From: Desulforapulum autotrophicum
GTDB taxonomy: Bacteria; Desulfobacterota; Desulfobacteria; Desulfobacterales; Desulfolunaceae
Direction: 5' to 3'
Assembly (NCBI GenBank): GCA_020723285.1
Contig: DYJE01000008.1
Span: 90,267-154,266 of the forward strand
Length of the DNA: 64,000 nt
Positions 38,741 to 48,089 of the stretch are shown piece after piece; position 1 is the stretch's first letter; every line of letters begins with the position of its first letter. A program made the position numbers and the translations under genes. Under the pieces are notes generated by a model that was given only the letters and a program-made list of their open reading frames with translations, made no database searches and was not told the DNA's origin.

Positions 38741-38775
38741 TAAAAAAACGGCTCTGCAAGGATTTGCAGAGCCGT
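38741..38775 (-). terminator. Rho-independent terminator of dsrC
   Basis: A perfect 12-bp stem, ACGGCTCTGCAA with its complement, a 4-nt loop and seven T residues on the minus strand, 38 bp after the dsrC stop codon. Confidence 0.92.
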
Positions 38776-38813
38776 CTGTAACGTCACGCTGTTCACAAGA
38801 AAAGCGTAAAGCC

Positions 38814-39134
38814 TTATACGCAACCCGTGGGTTTGGGAAGACCGGCCATTTTACAGGCTCCCTTGCCAGGCCCTGAGGGGAAGAGTTCGTAAATGTGTTT
38901 GAGTTTGAAGTTGGTCAGCTTGGAAAGAACGCGAACCATGGGGGCGATACCGTTTTTCTTGTAGTAGTCCTGAAGAACATCGATAACCATGGTGTGTTCG
39001 GCTGTCAGTTCGGCGATGCCTTCTTCTTTTTTTACGATTTCGATCCATTCGGGAGCGAACTGATTAAAGTCAAGGAGAAAACCATCTTCGTCGACTTCAA
39101 ACTTTTTTCCATTGAATTCTACTGTTTCTGCCAT
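38814..39134 (-). CDS. dsrC: DsrC, sulfur carrier of dissimilatory sulfite reductase
   Basis: 106 residues, the size of DsrC in sulfate reducers (D. vulgaris 105). The flexible C-terminal arm carries both functional cysteines, Cys94 and Cys105 (KGACKMAGLPKPTGCV), 11 residues apart, so this is a true DsrC and not a one-Cys TusE/RspA relative. DsrC takes sulfur from sulfite reduction as a trisulfide, which is then reduced, in part by membrane complexes such as DsrMKJOP. AGGAGG precedes the ATG. It has its own promoter and terminator and lies just downstream of flxA. Confidence 0.97.
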   Translation of the reverse strand: MAETVEFNGKKFEVDEDGFLLDFNQFAPEWIEIVKKEEGIAELTAEHTMVIDVLQDYYKKNGIAPMVRVLSKLTNFKLKHIYELFPSGPGKGACKMAGLPKPTGCV

Positions 39135-39182
39135 CTTGCTAAACCTCCTGTTAATTATGATATTTAAAGGCTTATCCCTGTG

Positions 39183-39233
39183 ATTCCAAATTTCTGGAAT
39201 GCCAAAGTTATACTAAACAAAAACCAATGTCAA
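39183..39233 (-). promoter_or_regulatory. dsrC promoter and leader inverted repeat
   Basis: TTGACA (39233-39228), a short 15-bp spacer and TATAAC (39212-39207). Immediately after, near the expected start point, an inverted repeat ATTCCA-N6-TGGAAT (39183-39200) could be an operator or leader hairpin. Confidence 0.5.
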
Positions 39234-39246
39234 CCCGAGAATGAAC

Positions 39247-39269
39247 CCGACCGGAGTTTAACCGGTCGG
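39247..39269 (-). terminator. Hairpin after the flx operon
   Basis: 8-bp stem CCGACCGG with its complement and a 7-nt loop, 20 bp after the flxA stop. There is no T run on the minus strand, so it may be a weak terminator or an RNA-end protector before the dsrC promoter. Confidence 0.45.
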
Positions 39270-39288
39270 ATTTGTTTCCCTTCATGGA

Positions 39289-40137
39289 TCAGGTATCTTC
39301 TTCGGGCATGTGTTTGAGCTGGGCCAGCGTGAACACGGGGCCGTCCTTACAGATCAGCTCTTTACCGATGTTGCAGCGGCCGCAGATTCCGATACCGCAT
39401 TTCATACGGTTTTCAAGGCTCAGAATGATGTTCTCATGTTTGTAGCCCAGTTTGTCAAGCACCGGTTTGGTAAACTTGAGCATCATGGGAGGACCGCACA
39501 TGATGGCATAGGTGTTGTCGTCCGCCTGAGGTGCCACTTTTTCCGTGATGGTGGGGACGAAACCGGTATGGTATTTCCAGCTGGGATCGTCGGTTCCATC
39601 CACGGTGATGTGCATGTTGATGTCGTCACGCTGTTCCCATGCGGTAAGCTCGTCCTTGTAAAGAATCATGCCGGGGTTTCTCGCACCGTAGATCACGTCG
39701 ATCTTGCCGAAACGGCTGCGGTTTTCAGGGTTCAGCATGTACACGATGGTGGAGCGTAAGGTCGTGAACGCGAAACCGGCACCGATGATCACAATGTTTT
39801 TGCCTTCAAGGTCTTTCAGGGGGTAAGGATGACCCAGGGGGCCTCTCACACCCATGATGTCCCCCACCTTCATGTTGTGAAGATGATTGGTGACAAGACC
39901 GGTGCGGAACACGGTGAAACGGACAAATCCTTTTTCCGTGGGGGAAGAGGCGATACCGATGGGAATCTCACCTTTGCCCGGAATGGAAAGTTCGGCGAAC
40001 TGTCCCGATTCATAAGCAAACTTTTGTTCATCTTCGGGATTGAGAAAGACGAAGGTGAACGTTCTTAACGATTTGTCTTCCGTCGCAACGTCGATACTGT
40101 CGATGCGAACCGGATATGCTTTATATGGATTTTGCAT
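39289..40137 (-). CDS. flxA: FlxA: FAD/NAD(P)H-binding oxidoreductase subunit
   Basis: 282 residues of the ferredoxin-reductase-like type found in sulfhydrogenase gamma and AsrB. An FAD-binding barrel (about 1-105, SGQFAELSIPG and GVRGPLGHPYPL) is followed by an NAD(P)H-binding half starting at IVIIGAGFAFTTLRS. Close to the end a [2Fe-2S] motif CGIGICGRCNIGKELIC is present, as in PyrK. In FlxABCD-HdrABC this subunit takes electrons from NAD(P)H. I start at ATG 40137 because AAGGAGA stands six bases upstream; the ATG at 40143 abuts that site. flxB ends 22 bp upstream. Confidence 0.85.
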   Translation of the reverse strand: MQNPYKAYPVRIDSIDVATEDKSLRTFTFVFLNPEDEQKFAYESGQFAELSIPGKGEIPIGIASSPTEKGFVRFTVFRTGLVTNHLHNMKVGDIMGVRGPLGHPYPLKDLEGKNIVIIGAGFAFTTLRSTIVYMLNPENRSRFGKIDVIYGARNPGMILYKDELTAWEQRDDINMHITVDGTDDPSWKYHTGFVPTITEKVAPQADDNTYAIMCGPPMMLKFTKPVLDKLGYKHENIILSLENRMKCGIGICGRCNIGKELICKDGPVFTLAQLKHMPEEDT

Positions 40138-40159
40138 AGTCATTCTCCTTTTGTTCGCC

Positions 40160-41203
40160 TCAGCTCTTGGCCACGTAATCGTTCATGGTTTTGCTGACGG
40201 TGCGGATGTCGAGGTTCACGGGGCACTGTTGAACGCAGCGGCCGCAACCCACACACATGATGCCTTTCTGGTATTTGTCCACAAAGTATTTCAGCTTGTG
40301 CATAAAGCGCTGTCTGACCCTCTGGTGCTTTTTGTCACGGGGGTTGTGTCCTGAACCGTGCATGGTGAAAAGCGGGGTCATGCAGCTGTCCCAGTTACGC
40401 ATACGCACACCTTCACAGCCTTTGTTCTCATCCTGGATGTCGAAACACCAGCAGGTGGGGCAGGCGTAAGTGCAGGTGCAGCAGTTGATGCAGGCGAAAG
40501 CGACATCATGCCAGAACGGCGCATCGTAAAGATCCATGATGACTTTTTCACTGAGTTTGTCGGTTTCGATCTTCGCCGTGATTTTGGCTTCGGCTGCGGC
40601 TTTTTTGGCATCCACGGCTGAAGCGTCACCGGCATCGGTAAAACCGCCTGAAGCGAGGAGTTTCTCCCCTTTTTCCGTGAGCGCCTTGGCAATGTACGCG
40701 TTGCCGTTGTCCACCAGAAGCACGTCAAGACCTTCTTCGTTGTAAGGTCCGCAACCTGTGCTGGTGCAGAAACAGCTGGCGCAGGGATTTTCACAGGCGA
40801 GGCCCACAAAGGTCGTGGCTTCGTATGCATCCATCCAGTAGGGGTCGCGGTATTCCGGCGTGTCGAAGTTCATGCGGACCAGACTGACGGCCTTGGCGTC
40901 GCAGGGTCTCATGCCCAGAACGGCACGGGGGGAATAATCCTTGGGCACATCCTTAAGGATGTGGTGCTCGGGATTGGATTCATCGAGAGAGTAGGTAAAC
41001 ATCGCTTCCGACGGAGGAAACACCACGGACTTCGGAGAAAGTTTGGTGTTGCCGTAAGAGAGATCGGGCTGTTCGCCTTGTTTGAGTTCCTTGAAATTAT
41101 GGCAGTCAACGTCTTTGACCGGACCGAACAAACGGTAGCTTTTTGAAAGACTTTCCACACCGCCGGCCCATTTTTGCTTATCAATGTTTATGATCTTCAT
41201 CAT
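40160..41203 (-). CDS. flxB: FlxB-like iron-sulfur subunit
   Basis: 347 residues. The N-terminal half resembles AsrA/HydB-type sulfite reductase or sulfhydrogenase subunits (LGMRPCDAKAVSLV, GLACENPCASCFCTSTGCGP). The C-terminal third holds two ferredoxin-like [4Fe-4S] motifs, CINCCTCTYACPTCWC and CVGCGRCVQQCP. It is expected to pass electrons between FlxA and the FlxC/FlxD-HdrA part. The start ATG 41203, with AAGGG upstream, avoids a longer N-terminus that lacks family similarity. B versus C naming follows gene order and is tentative. Confidence 0.82.
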   Translation of the reverse strand: MMKIINIDKQKWAGGVESLSKSYRLFGPVKDVDCHNFKELKQGEQPDLSYGNTKLSPKSVVFPPSEAMFTYSLDESNPEHHILKDVPKDYSPRAVLGMRPCDAKAVSLVRMNFDTPEYRDPYWMDAYEATTFVGLACENPCASCFCTSTGCGPYNEEGLDVLLVDNGNAYIAKALTEKGEKLLASGGFTDAGDASAVDAKKAAAEAKITAKIETDKLSEKVIMDLYDAPFWHDVAFACINCCTCTYACPTCWCFDIQDENKGCEGVRMRNWDSCMTPLFTMHGSGHNPRDKKHQRVRQRFMHKLKYFVDKYQKGIMCVGCGRCVQQCPVNLDIRTVSKTMNDYVAKS

Positions 41204-41258
41204 GTTAGCCCTTTTAGATAATGTTTCATTCGTAATCTCTGACCCGATTCGACCCGAT

Positions 41259-42107
41259 CTATTTGATGAAGTCGTTGGGATCGTCGATGCTGAATGTATC
41301 AAGCGGTGGACGTTTATCCAGTGTCAGCCCGGCTTCCCAGCCGAACAGCTCGGCACAGTCTTTTTCCAGTTTCTTGGTCAGCTGACGGACTTTGATGTTC
41401 TGGGGACAGGCGGCTTCGCATGAACCGCAGTCCGTACACCGGCCCGCGCAGTGATAAGCTCTCAGGAAATGGTACGTGCGAACGTCAATGGGATCTTCGC
41501 CCTTTCCAACCCACTGGGGTTTCGATTCATCCACGAAACAGGTGGGGCAGTAGCACAAGGGGCAGGCGTTCCTACATGCATAGCAGCGTGTGCAGGACGC
41601 ATACAGGTTGTTGAAGAAAGCCCATTTTTCATCGGTTGTCATGGCTTCGACTTTCTTCACGTCGGCGTACTTGTCCACACCGGTCTGTTCTTCCACGAGG
41701 TCACCGGCCAGTTCATCGTAAATCACCGGATTTCTGTGGGTACAGGTCGCACAGTTGTCCTGAAGCGCGCCGGTGTCCTTGTCGTTCATACCCTTGCAGG
41801 GTACGCCGATGATGAACAGCTGATCGCGTTTGATCTTGTTTTCGATGATATGGTTCACGATGTTTCTGGAGTCACAGCCCTTGGCAACGATGGCGATCTT
41901 CTCTTTCCGGTTGGTCAGATAGTTGGCCAGGTTGATCCGGCAGTTCGCGTTCCACACCAGGTCCTTGACATCATCAGAACGTTTGATGAAACAGGGTTCG
42001 CTCATCGTCGGCAGGGTGCCTTCACGAAAACCGATGACCGCTTCCACTGTGCCGTCTTTAAGGAGCCGTTCTGATATAGCTTTGATTTTAGTGATATATG
42101 CGTCCAT
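41259..42107 (-). CDS. flxC: FlxC-like iron-sulfur subunit with FrhB-like N-terminus
   Basis: 282 residues. The N-terminal part resembles the F420-hydrogenase/formate dehydrogenase beta group (VAKGCDSRNIVNHIIENKIKR, IGVPCKGMND and a CATCTHRNP block). The C-terminal part has CTRCYACRNACPLCYCPTC and CTDCGSCEAACPQ, i.e. two [4Fe-4S] clusters. It follows flxD with a 2-bp gap, so coupling is tight. It would relay electrons within the Flx complex. Confidence 0.8.
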   Translation of the reverse strand: MDAYITKIKAISERLLKDGTVEAVIGFREGTLPTMSEPCFIKRSDDVKDLVWNANCRINLANYLTNRKEKIAIVAKGCDSRNIVNHIIENKIKRDQLFIIGVPCKGMNDKDTGALQDNCATCTHRNPVIYDELAGDLVEEQTGVDKYADVKKVEAMTTDEKWAFFNNLYASCTRCYACRNACPLCYCPTCFVDESKPQWVGKGEDPIDVRTYHFLRAYHCAGRCTDCGSCEAACPQNIKVRQLTKKLEKDCAELFGWEAGLTLDKRPPLDTFSIDDPNDFIK

Positions 42108-42109
42108 AA

Positions 42110-42541
42110 TTAGGCTACCTTAACTGTTTTCTTGATGAATTTTTCGTTCGGTCCCAGTTCCTTCACCTTTTCGGTGACCTGTTTGACCACATCCACGAAT
42201 TTGGTGGCTTCAGCGGATGAAATCCAGGAAAACTGTAAACGACCGGGTTCCACGCCCATGTGTTCCATCAGGTTTTTCATCAGGGCGAACTTACGACGTG
42301 CATAGTAATTACCTTCCAGGTAATGGCAGTCTCCGGGGTGTCAGCCGGATACCCATACGGCGTCCGCGCCTTCACGGAGAGCCGCAAGGAAGAATTTGGC
42401 GCTCATGCGGCCTGTGCAGGGGATTCTCACAACCCGGACGTTGGCGGGGTACTGGGCCCGTCCAACACCTGCAAGGTCAGCTGCGCCGTAACTGCACCAG
42501 TTACACAGGAAACTGACGATTTTAGGTTCGAAATCAGCCAT
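42110..42541 (-). CDS. flxD: FlxD/MvhD-like subunit, selenoprotein (Sec67)
   Basis: 143 residues when TGA at 42343-42341 is read as selenocysteine (residue 67). The frame continues with perfect MvhD-family sequence: U-HPGDCHYLEGNYYARRK and LLEHMG-like LMEHMGVEPGRL. The N-terminal half has CNWCSYGAADLAG and RIPCTGRM, the [2Fe-2S] ligands. In MvhD/FlxD the TGA position is Cys or Sec. A hairpin typical of a bacterial SECIS follows the TGA. MvhD-type subunits dock onto HdrA and hand electrons to its FAD. AAAGGAGAT precedes the ATG. Standard gene callers would truncate it at the TGA. Confidence 0.9.
42308..42343 (-). promoter_or_regulatory. SECIS-like element of flxD
   Basis: Sixteen nt after the UGA there is a perfect 6-bp stem, AUUACC with GGUAAU, and a 5-nt loop UGGAA with G in its second position. 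This matches the pattern of bacterial SECIS elements: a small loop with an early G, placed about 20 nt downstream of the UGA. Confidence 0.75.
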
Positions 42542-42611
42542 GGTTCATTATCTCCTTTAATATGTATCCTCCCGCTCCGTGTGACCGGAGCGGAAGAGAT
42601 GTTACATGGTT

Positions 42612-45600
42612 TTAAACCGCCTCGTTCAATGTGAACAGCTGGGCGAAAATCTGATCCGTGTCAAAACCTCTGTGGTTGATGGCACCGGACCGGCAGGAAC
42701 CCACGCAGAGACCGCAGCCTTTGCAGAGTACCGGATTGATTTTCGCTTTACCGGCATCCCGGCCCTCTTCGATGAACGACGGAGCGGAGTAGGGGCAGAC
42801 GGAAACACAGACTCCGCAGGAACTGCAGAGGGCGGTGTTGACGCTGGCCACCTGGCCACTGGTGTGGATGGTTTCACGGGCAAGCAGCGTGATCGCTCTG
42901 GATGCGGCGGCTTTGGCCTGTGAAACGGCCTCATCGATGGGTTTGGGATAATGGGCCATACCGCAGAGGAAAACACCATCGGTGGCAAACTCGGACGGTC
43001 CGAGTTTGGCGTGGCGTTCGACGAAGAAACCGTTGTCGTTCATGGGCAGTTTGAAGAACTGCGCCACGGTTTCGTCTCTGTACGGCAGAATGGCGGTTGC
43101 CAGGGATACGAGATCCGCTTCGATTTCAAGGGGGCGGTGGAGAACATGATCCATGGTTTTGATCATGATCTTGCCGCCGTCGATGGAAAGCTGGGGCAGG
43201 CTGTCCAGGCTGTGCCGGATAAAGATGACTCCCAGTTCACGCGCTTCCCTGAACAGGTATTCCCGTTCCCCGTAGGACCGGATGTCCCTGTAGAGAACGT
43301 AGATGTTCATGTCGGGGTTGCGTTTCTTGAGCTCGATGGCGTTGTCGATGGAGTGTGTGCAGCAGAGTCTCGAACAGTAGGGACGTTCTGAGTTTCTGGA
43401 ACCCACACACTGAATGAACACAGCCGATTTGAGATCTTTGATGGCAGGATCGTTTTCAATAAACTTCTTGTCCAGTTCCTGACTGGTGACGATCCGGGGA
43501 TCCTTGCCGTAGGAGTATTCCACGGGCTGGTAAGGATAGGCGCCGGTGGCCATGATGGCCACACCGTGCTTGAGGGTCTGGGCACTGCCGCCGGTGGTCA
43601 GAGTGGATTCGAAATTGCCCACAAAACCCTGGACATCGGTAAGGTTCGTATTGAGATGAACGGTGATGTTGCTGTCGCTGTTTACTTCAGAAACCAGCTC
43701 GGCGAGTTTGGCCTGAATGCTCTCACCTTTGGCTGTCTGGAACAGTTTCACCGCCTGACCGCCCAAGAAGTCGCTTCTCTCGACCACATGGGTTTTGTAA
43801 CCCTGTTTGGAGAGGCTGAGGGCCGTGGACATGCCTGAGATACCGCCACCCAGAACCATCGCGGTCTGGTTGACCTGAAGCTCGGCCTCTTCCAGGGGCT
43901 GGAACAGGGCGACTTTGGCAATGGCCATGCGGACGATGTCCTTGGCTTTTTCCGTGGCCACTTCTGGCTCGTTCTTGTGAACCCAGGAGTTCTGGTTACG
44001 GATGTTGGCCAGTTCGAACAGGTATTTGTTGAGACCTGCTGCAAGGAGGGTTTCCTGGAACAGGCCTTCGTGGGTTTTGGGTGTACAGGCTGCAACCACC
44101 ACGCGGTTCAGACTCTTTTCCTTGATGATCTCGGAGATTTTATCCTGGGTGTCCTGAGAACAGGAGAACAGGTTGTTGGTCACGAATTCAACGTAAGGCA
44201 GGGTCTTTGCGTATTCGGCCACCTTGGCCACATCCACGGTTCCGGCGATGTTCGTTCCGCAGCTGCACACGAAAACACCGATTCTGGGACGTTCGCCGCG
44301 AACGTTGGTTTCAACGATCTCTTCGGCTTTTTTCGTCAGGGTGTTCCGTGCGGAGGCGATGGATTCACCGGCCGCCGCAGCCGCCGCACTGGCGTCCACG
44401 ATGGATTCGGGAATGTCTTTCGGTCCCTGGAACGCGCCGCAGACGTAGATGCCGGGACGGCTGGTGCTGACAGGATCGAAGGACGTGGTTTTGGCAAAAT
44501 TGCTCCGTGTGAGATCGATGTCCAGTTTTTTGGCCAGGGCGATGCTGTCGGAAGACGCTTCAAGACCGATGGAAAGCACGATCATGTCGAAGATTTCCGT
44601 ATCGATCTGTCCGGTTTCGGTGACATAACGGACTTCGAGGCTGTCGGAGCCGGGAACCGGGTTGATGGTGTGAATACGGCTCTTCACATAACGGATGCCT
44701 TTTTTCTTGGCGTTTTCATAATACGCTTCGAATTCCTTGCCCGGAGTACGCATGTCCATGTAGAAAATGGCGCAGTCCAGTTCGTCCCCGTTGTGTTCCT
44801 TAGCCATGATGGCTTCTTTGGTGGCGTACATACAGCAGACCGATGAACAGTGGCCGTTGTCGCACTTGTTCATGTCACGGGAGCCGATGCACTGGAACCA
44901 TGCGATTTTCTTGGGCTCCACATGGTCATCCGACCGTGTCACCAGATGGCCTTTGGTGGGGCCGGAAGCGGACAGAATACGTTCGAACTCCAGAGCCGTG
45001 ACCACGTTGGGGAATTTGGAGTACTGGTAAGTGTCAAACACCTTGGGATCAAAGGGTTTGAATCCGGTGGCCAGAACGACGGAACCGACAGAAAGCTTCA
45101 CGTCCTTCTCTTTCTGGTCGTATTCGATGGCACCTGTGGGACAGACCTTCGCACAGTTCCCGCATTTGTCCTTGGTCAGTTTGATGCAGTTTGTCGGATC
45201 AATACCGTATTTCAGGGGAACGGCCTGATCGTATTCCACGTAAATCGCTTTGCGTTTGATCAGGTCCGCGTTGTAACGGTCCGAAACTTTTTTCGGACAT
45301 TTTTCGGCACAGAGACCGCAGGCGATACATTTGTCCATGTTGACATACCGCGGTTTCTCTTTCAGCAGAACTTCAAAATTGCCTGCCTCGCCTTTGATGT
45401 CAATGACTTCACTCAGTGTTTTTAACTCGATGTTCAGATGCCGGCCGACCTCGACCAGTTTGGGTGAGATAATTCACATCGCGCAGTCATTGGTTGGGAA
45501 GGTTTTGTCCAGCTGGGACATGACGCCGCCGATAGACGGGCCTTTTTCGACCAGGTACACGTAGTAGCCTGAATCGGCAAGATCGAGAGCGGTCTGCATA

Positions 45601-45653
45601 CCCGAGATACCACCGCCGACGACCATGACTGATCCGATTACATCCTTAGACAT
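42612..45653 (-). CDS. hdrA: HdrA-like flavoprotein, selenoprotein (Sec60)
   Basis: 1013 residues when TGA at 45476-45474 is read as selenocysteine 60. The N-terminus starts [21 protein letters not shown] and runs into [15 protein letters not shown], exactly where HdrA proteins have Cys or Sec. Next come [11 protein letters not shown] (109-119) and a first flavin-related half; a second GGGISGM FAD site follows near 550, then [12 protein letters not shown] and [11 protein letters not shown] near the C-terminus. It is larger than methanogen HdrA (about 650), like the double-length HdrA of some bacteria. HdrA is the flavin-based bifurcation subunit that can reduce ferredoxin. A SECIS-like hairpin follows the TGA. 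The ATG has AGGAGA upstream. flxD begins 70 bp after its stop; no hdrB or hdrC is present. Confidence 0.9.
45441..45476 (-). promoter_or_regulatory. SECIS-like element of hdrA
   Basis: Fifteen nt after the UGA there is a 6-bp stem, CUGGUC with GGCCGG (two G-U pairs), and the 6-nt loop GAGGUC beginning with G. Position, loop size and early G agree with bacterial SECIS elements. Confidence 0.7.
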
Positions 45654-45980
45654 GGCTTCTTTCTCCTGTTAAAAAGTAATGCAGGCCGGTTCAAGACAAT
45701 CAAGAGCGGCTCTGCAGCGTTACATATTGAATAAACAAATAACGATAACCGTGTTTTTCACATGAATTGAATGCAAAATCATGCGTTTAGCAAAAACATT
45801 AAGCCATTTCACCACTTTAGTGTAAAATGAGCAAATATACCTACTACCGTTAATGACAGGTGATGTCAACAGAATTATATCCTCTTGAGAAGTGTGAAAT
45901 TGGGCCGGGACGGGCTTGATACATCGACTTGAACCCGCCTGTTGAATGGGTGATGAACAGGCGGGGTTTGACAGAAAGGA
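45654..45980. other. Intergenic gap upstream of hdrA, with hairpin 45931-45969
   Basis: About 330 bp without a gene. Near the fusA stop is a hairpin with arms AACCCGCCTGTT and AACAGGCGGGGTT (one extra G), possibly the fusA terminator although no T run follows. The A/T-rich part at 45720-45850 probably carries the promoter of the hdrA operon, but no box is convincing. Confidence 0.45.
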
Positions 45981-48026
45981 TCAGATTTTTTTGCCTGCCG
46001 CCTTGTCGAAATGGGAGAATTGCATGGTAAACGTGCCCCTGCCCTGAGTCGCCGAACGGATGGCTGTGGAGTATCCGAACATCTTCGAAAGGCTGACGGT
46101 GGCATGGATGGTCTGGATACCGCTTTTAGGGGTGATGGCTTCCACTTTTCCGCCCCGGGAGTTCAGATCGCCGATCACTTCCCCCATGAACGCATCGGGA
46201 ACGAAAATTTCAACGGCCATAATGGGTTCCAGCAGAAAGGATTCGCCTGTTTCAAGGGCTTCGCGGACAGCCATGGATGCGCTGACCTTGTACGCCAGAT
46301 CCGAACCTAAGCCTTCCCGGAAGGACCCGCCCACCAGCACGGCTTCCACGTCCACCACGGGATAACCCATGAGAATGCCGCTGTCGAAACTGTCCATGAC
46401 ACCTTTTTTAATGGAAGCGATATACACCTCGGGAATCTGGTCCTGTCCCACTTCCGAGCGGAAACTTACCCCGGCTCCACGATCCTGGGGAACGAGTTTG
46501 AGGGCCACCTCACCGAAATGCTTCTGACCCGCCACATCCCGGTCGAACACGGAATTCGCGGTCACGGTTTTGGCCAGGGTTTCCCTGTAAACGACCTGAG
46601 GCTTGCCCACGTTGACTTCGGTGTTGAACTCCCGCTGCATCCGGCTGATGATGATTTCAAGGTGAAGTTCGCCCATACCCGACAAAAGGGTCTGGCCCGT
46701 GTCCTCGTCCACTCGGACCTTGAGGGTGGGGTCCTCGGCCACGAACTTTTCAAGAACGGACTGAAGTTTGTCCTGGTCCGTGACGGTTTTCGGCTCCACG
46801 GCAATGGAAATCACCGGTTCGTAAAAATCCATGCGTTCCAGGAGAATCGGGTGGGTCGTGGTGCACAGCGTATCGCCGGTGGAGGAGTCCTTGAGACCCA
46901 TGACACCCACGATGCTCCCCGCGCCGGTTTCATCGATGCGTTCCCTTTTGTTGGCATGAATCTTCAGGATTCGCGACAGTTTTTCCTTGCGTTTGAGACC
47001 GGGGTTGAACACATCCTCCCCCTCTTTCAGCTTGCCGCTGTAAATCCTTGCAAAGGCCATTTTACGGCCCTCGATCATGCTCACTTTGAAAATCAGGGCT
47101 GAAAGTGGTTCGCTGTCCTTGGGTTCAAAAGCCACAGGTTCACCGCTGTCCGGATGGGTCCCGTGGGGTGGTGGTACATCCAAAGGACTTGGCAGATAAC
47201 TTCCGATGGCGTCCAGCAGAGGCTGGATACCCTTGTTTTTCAATGCACTTCCGCAGAGCACGGGAACCAGATGCAGACCGATGGTGGCCGTTCTGATGGC
47301 AGCCATCAACGCATCTTCCGAAACGGGTTCTTCCGCCAGATACGTTTCCATGATCGCGTCATCATGATCAGACACCCTCTCGATGAGGAGGTCCCGGTAG
47401 CTCTCGGCTTCCTCCAGCATATCCTTCGATATGTCCGAAATCGTATAGGCGGCTCCCAGGCTCTCGTCATCCCAGGTGATCTGTTTCATCCGGACAAGGT
47501 CCACAACGCCCCTGAACCGCTCCTCGATTCCCACGGGAATCTGGATGATCAGGGGTTTGGCATGGAGCTTTTCCTCCATCATGCGGATGGTGTTCATGTA
47601 ATCGGCACCAATGCGGTCAAGCTTGTTCACAAAGGCGATCCGGGGGACATGGTATTTGTCAGCCTGACGCCAGACCGTTTCCGACTGGGGTTCAACGCCG
47701 CCCACGGCGCAGAACACACCGATGGCCCCATCCAGAACGCGCAGGGACCTTTCCACCTCGATGGTGAAGTCCACATGGCCCGGCGTGTCGATGACCTGAA
47801 TGATCTTGTCTTTCCACTGGCAGGTGGTGACGGCGGACGTGATGGTGATCCCCCTCTCCTGTTCGTCCACCATCCAGTCCATGACAGCTTCCCCGTCATG
47901 CACTTCGCCCAGTTTGTGGGATTTCCCGGTATAATAAAGAATGCGTTCGGTGACCGTGGTTTTTCCTGCATCGATGTGGGCCATGATCCCGATATTTCGA
48001 ATCTGATCAATTTTAGTCTTTTTCAT
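45981..48026 (-). CDS. fusA: Elongation factor G
   Basis: A GTPase of 681 residues that drives translocation and ribosome recycling. G1 AHIDAGKTT, G2 ERGITI, G3 DTPGHVDF, and G4 NKLD are present; domains II-V follow, with GSIVGVMGLKDS, GMGELHLEI, and the domain IV/V ending FMGEVIGDLNSRGG. The start ATG 48026 has AAGGGTG; an upstream TTG is rejected. It lies outside a str operon (no rpsL, rpsG or tuf nearby), so it may be a second EF-G, though such separation also occurs for the main copy. A GerMN gene lies 63 bp upstream in the same direction. Confidence 0.93.
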   Translation of the reverse strand: MKKTKIDQIRNIGIMAHIDAGKTTVTERILYYTGKSHKLGEVHDGEAVMDWMVDEQERGITITSAVTTCQWKDKIIQVIDTPGHVDFTIEVERSLRVLDGAIGVFCAVGGVEPQSETVWRQADKYHVPRIAFVNKLDRIGADYMNTIRMMEEKLHAKPLIIQIPVGIEERFRGVVDLVRMKQITWDDESLGAAYTISDISKDMLEEAESYRDLLIERVSDHDDAIMETYLAEEPVSEDALMAAIRTATIGLHLVPVLCGSALKNKGIQPLLDAIGSYLPSPLDVPPPHGTHPDSGEPVAFEPKDSEPLSALIFKVSMIEGRKMAFARIYSGKLKEGEDVFNPGLKRKEKLSRILKIHANKRERIDETGAGSIVGVMGLKDSSTGDTLCTTTHPILLERMDFYEPVISIAVEPKTVTDQDKLQSVLEKFVAEDPTLKVRVDEDTGQTLLSGMGELHLEIIISRMQREFNTEVNVGKPQVVYRETLAKTVTANSVFDRDVAGQKHFGEVALKLVPQDRGAGVSFRSEVGQDQIPEVYIASIKKGVMDSFDSGILMGYPVVDVEAVLVGGSFREGLGSDLAYKVSASMAVREALETGESFLLEPIMAVEIFVPDAFMGEVIGDLNSRGGKVEAITPKSGIQTIHATVSLSKMFGYSTAIRSATQGRGTFTMQFSHFDKAAGKKI

Positions 48027-48089
48027 AACACCCTTAAACAACAAATAATTCCAATTTCCATGACAAACTCCGTCTCCCGGCCCGAACCG

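Noticed and set aside
45474..45476. Reading the hdrA TGA as a true stop or a pseudogene
   Set aside because: Family sequence continues without shift on both sides, a second TGA at a Sec position is in the neighbouring flxD, and both have SECIS-like hairpins.
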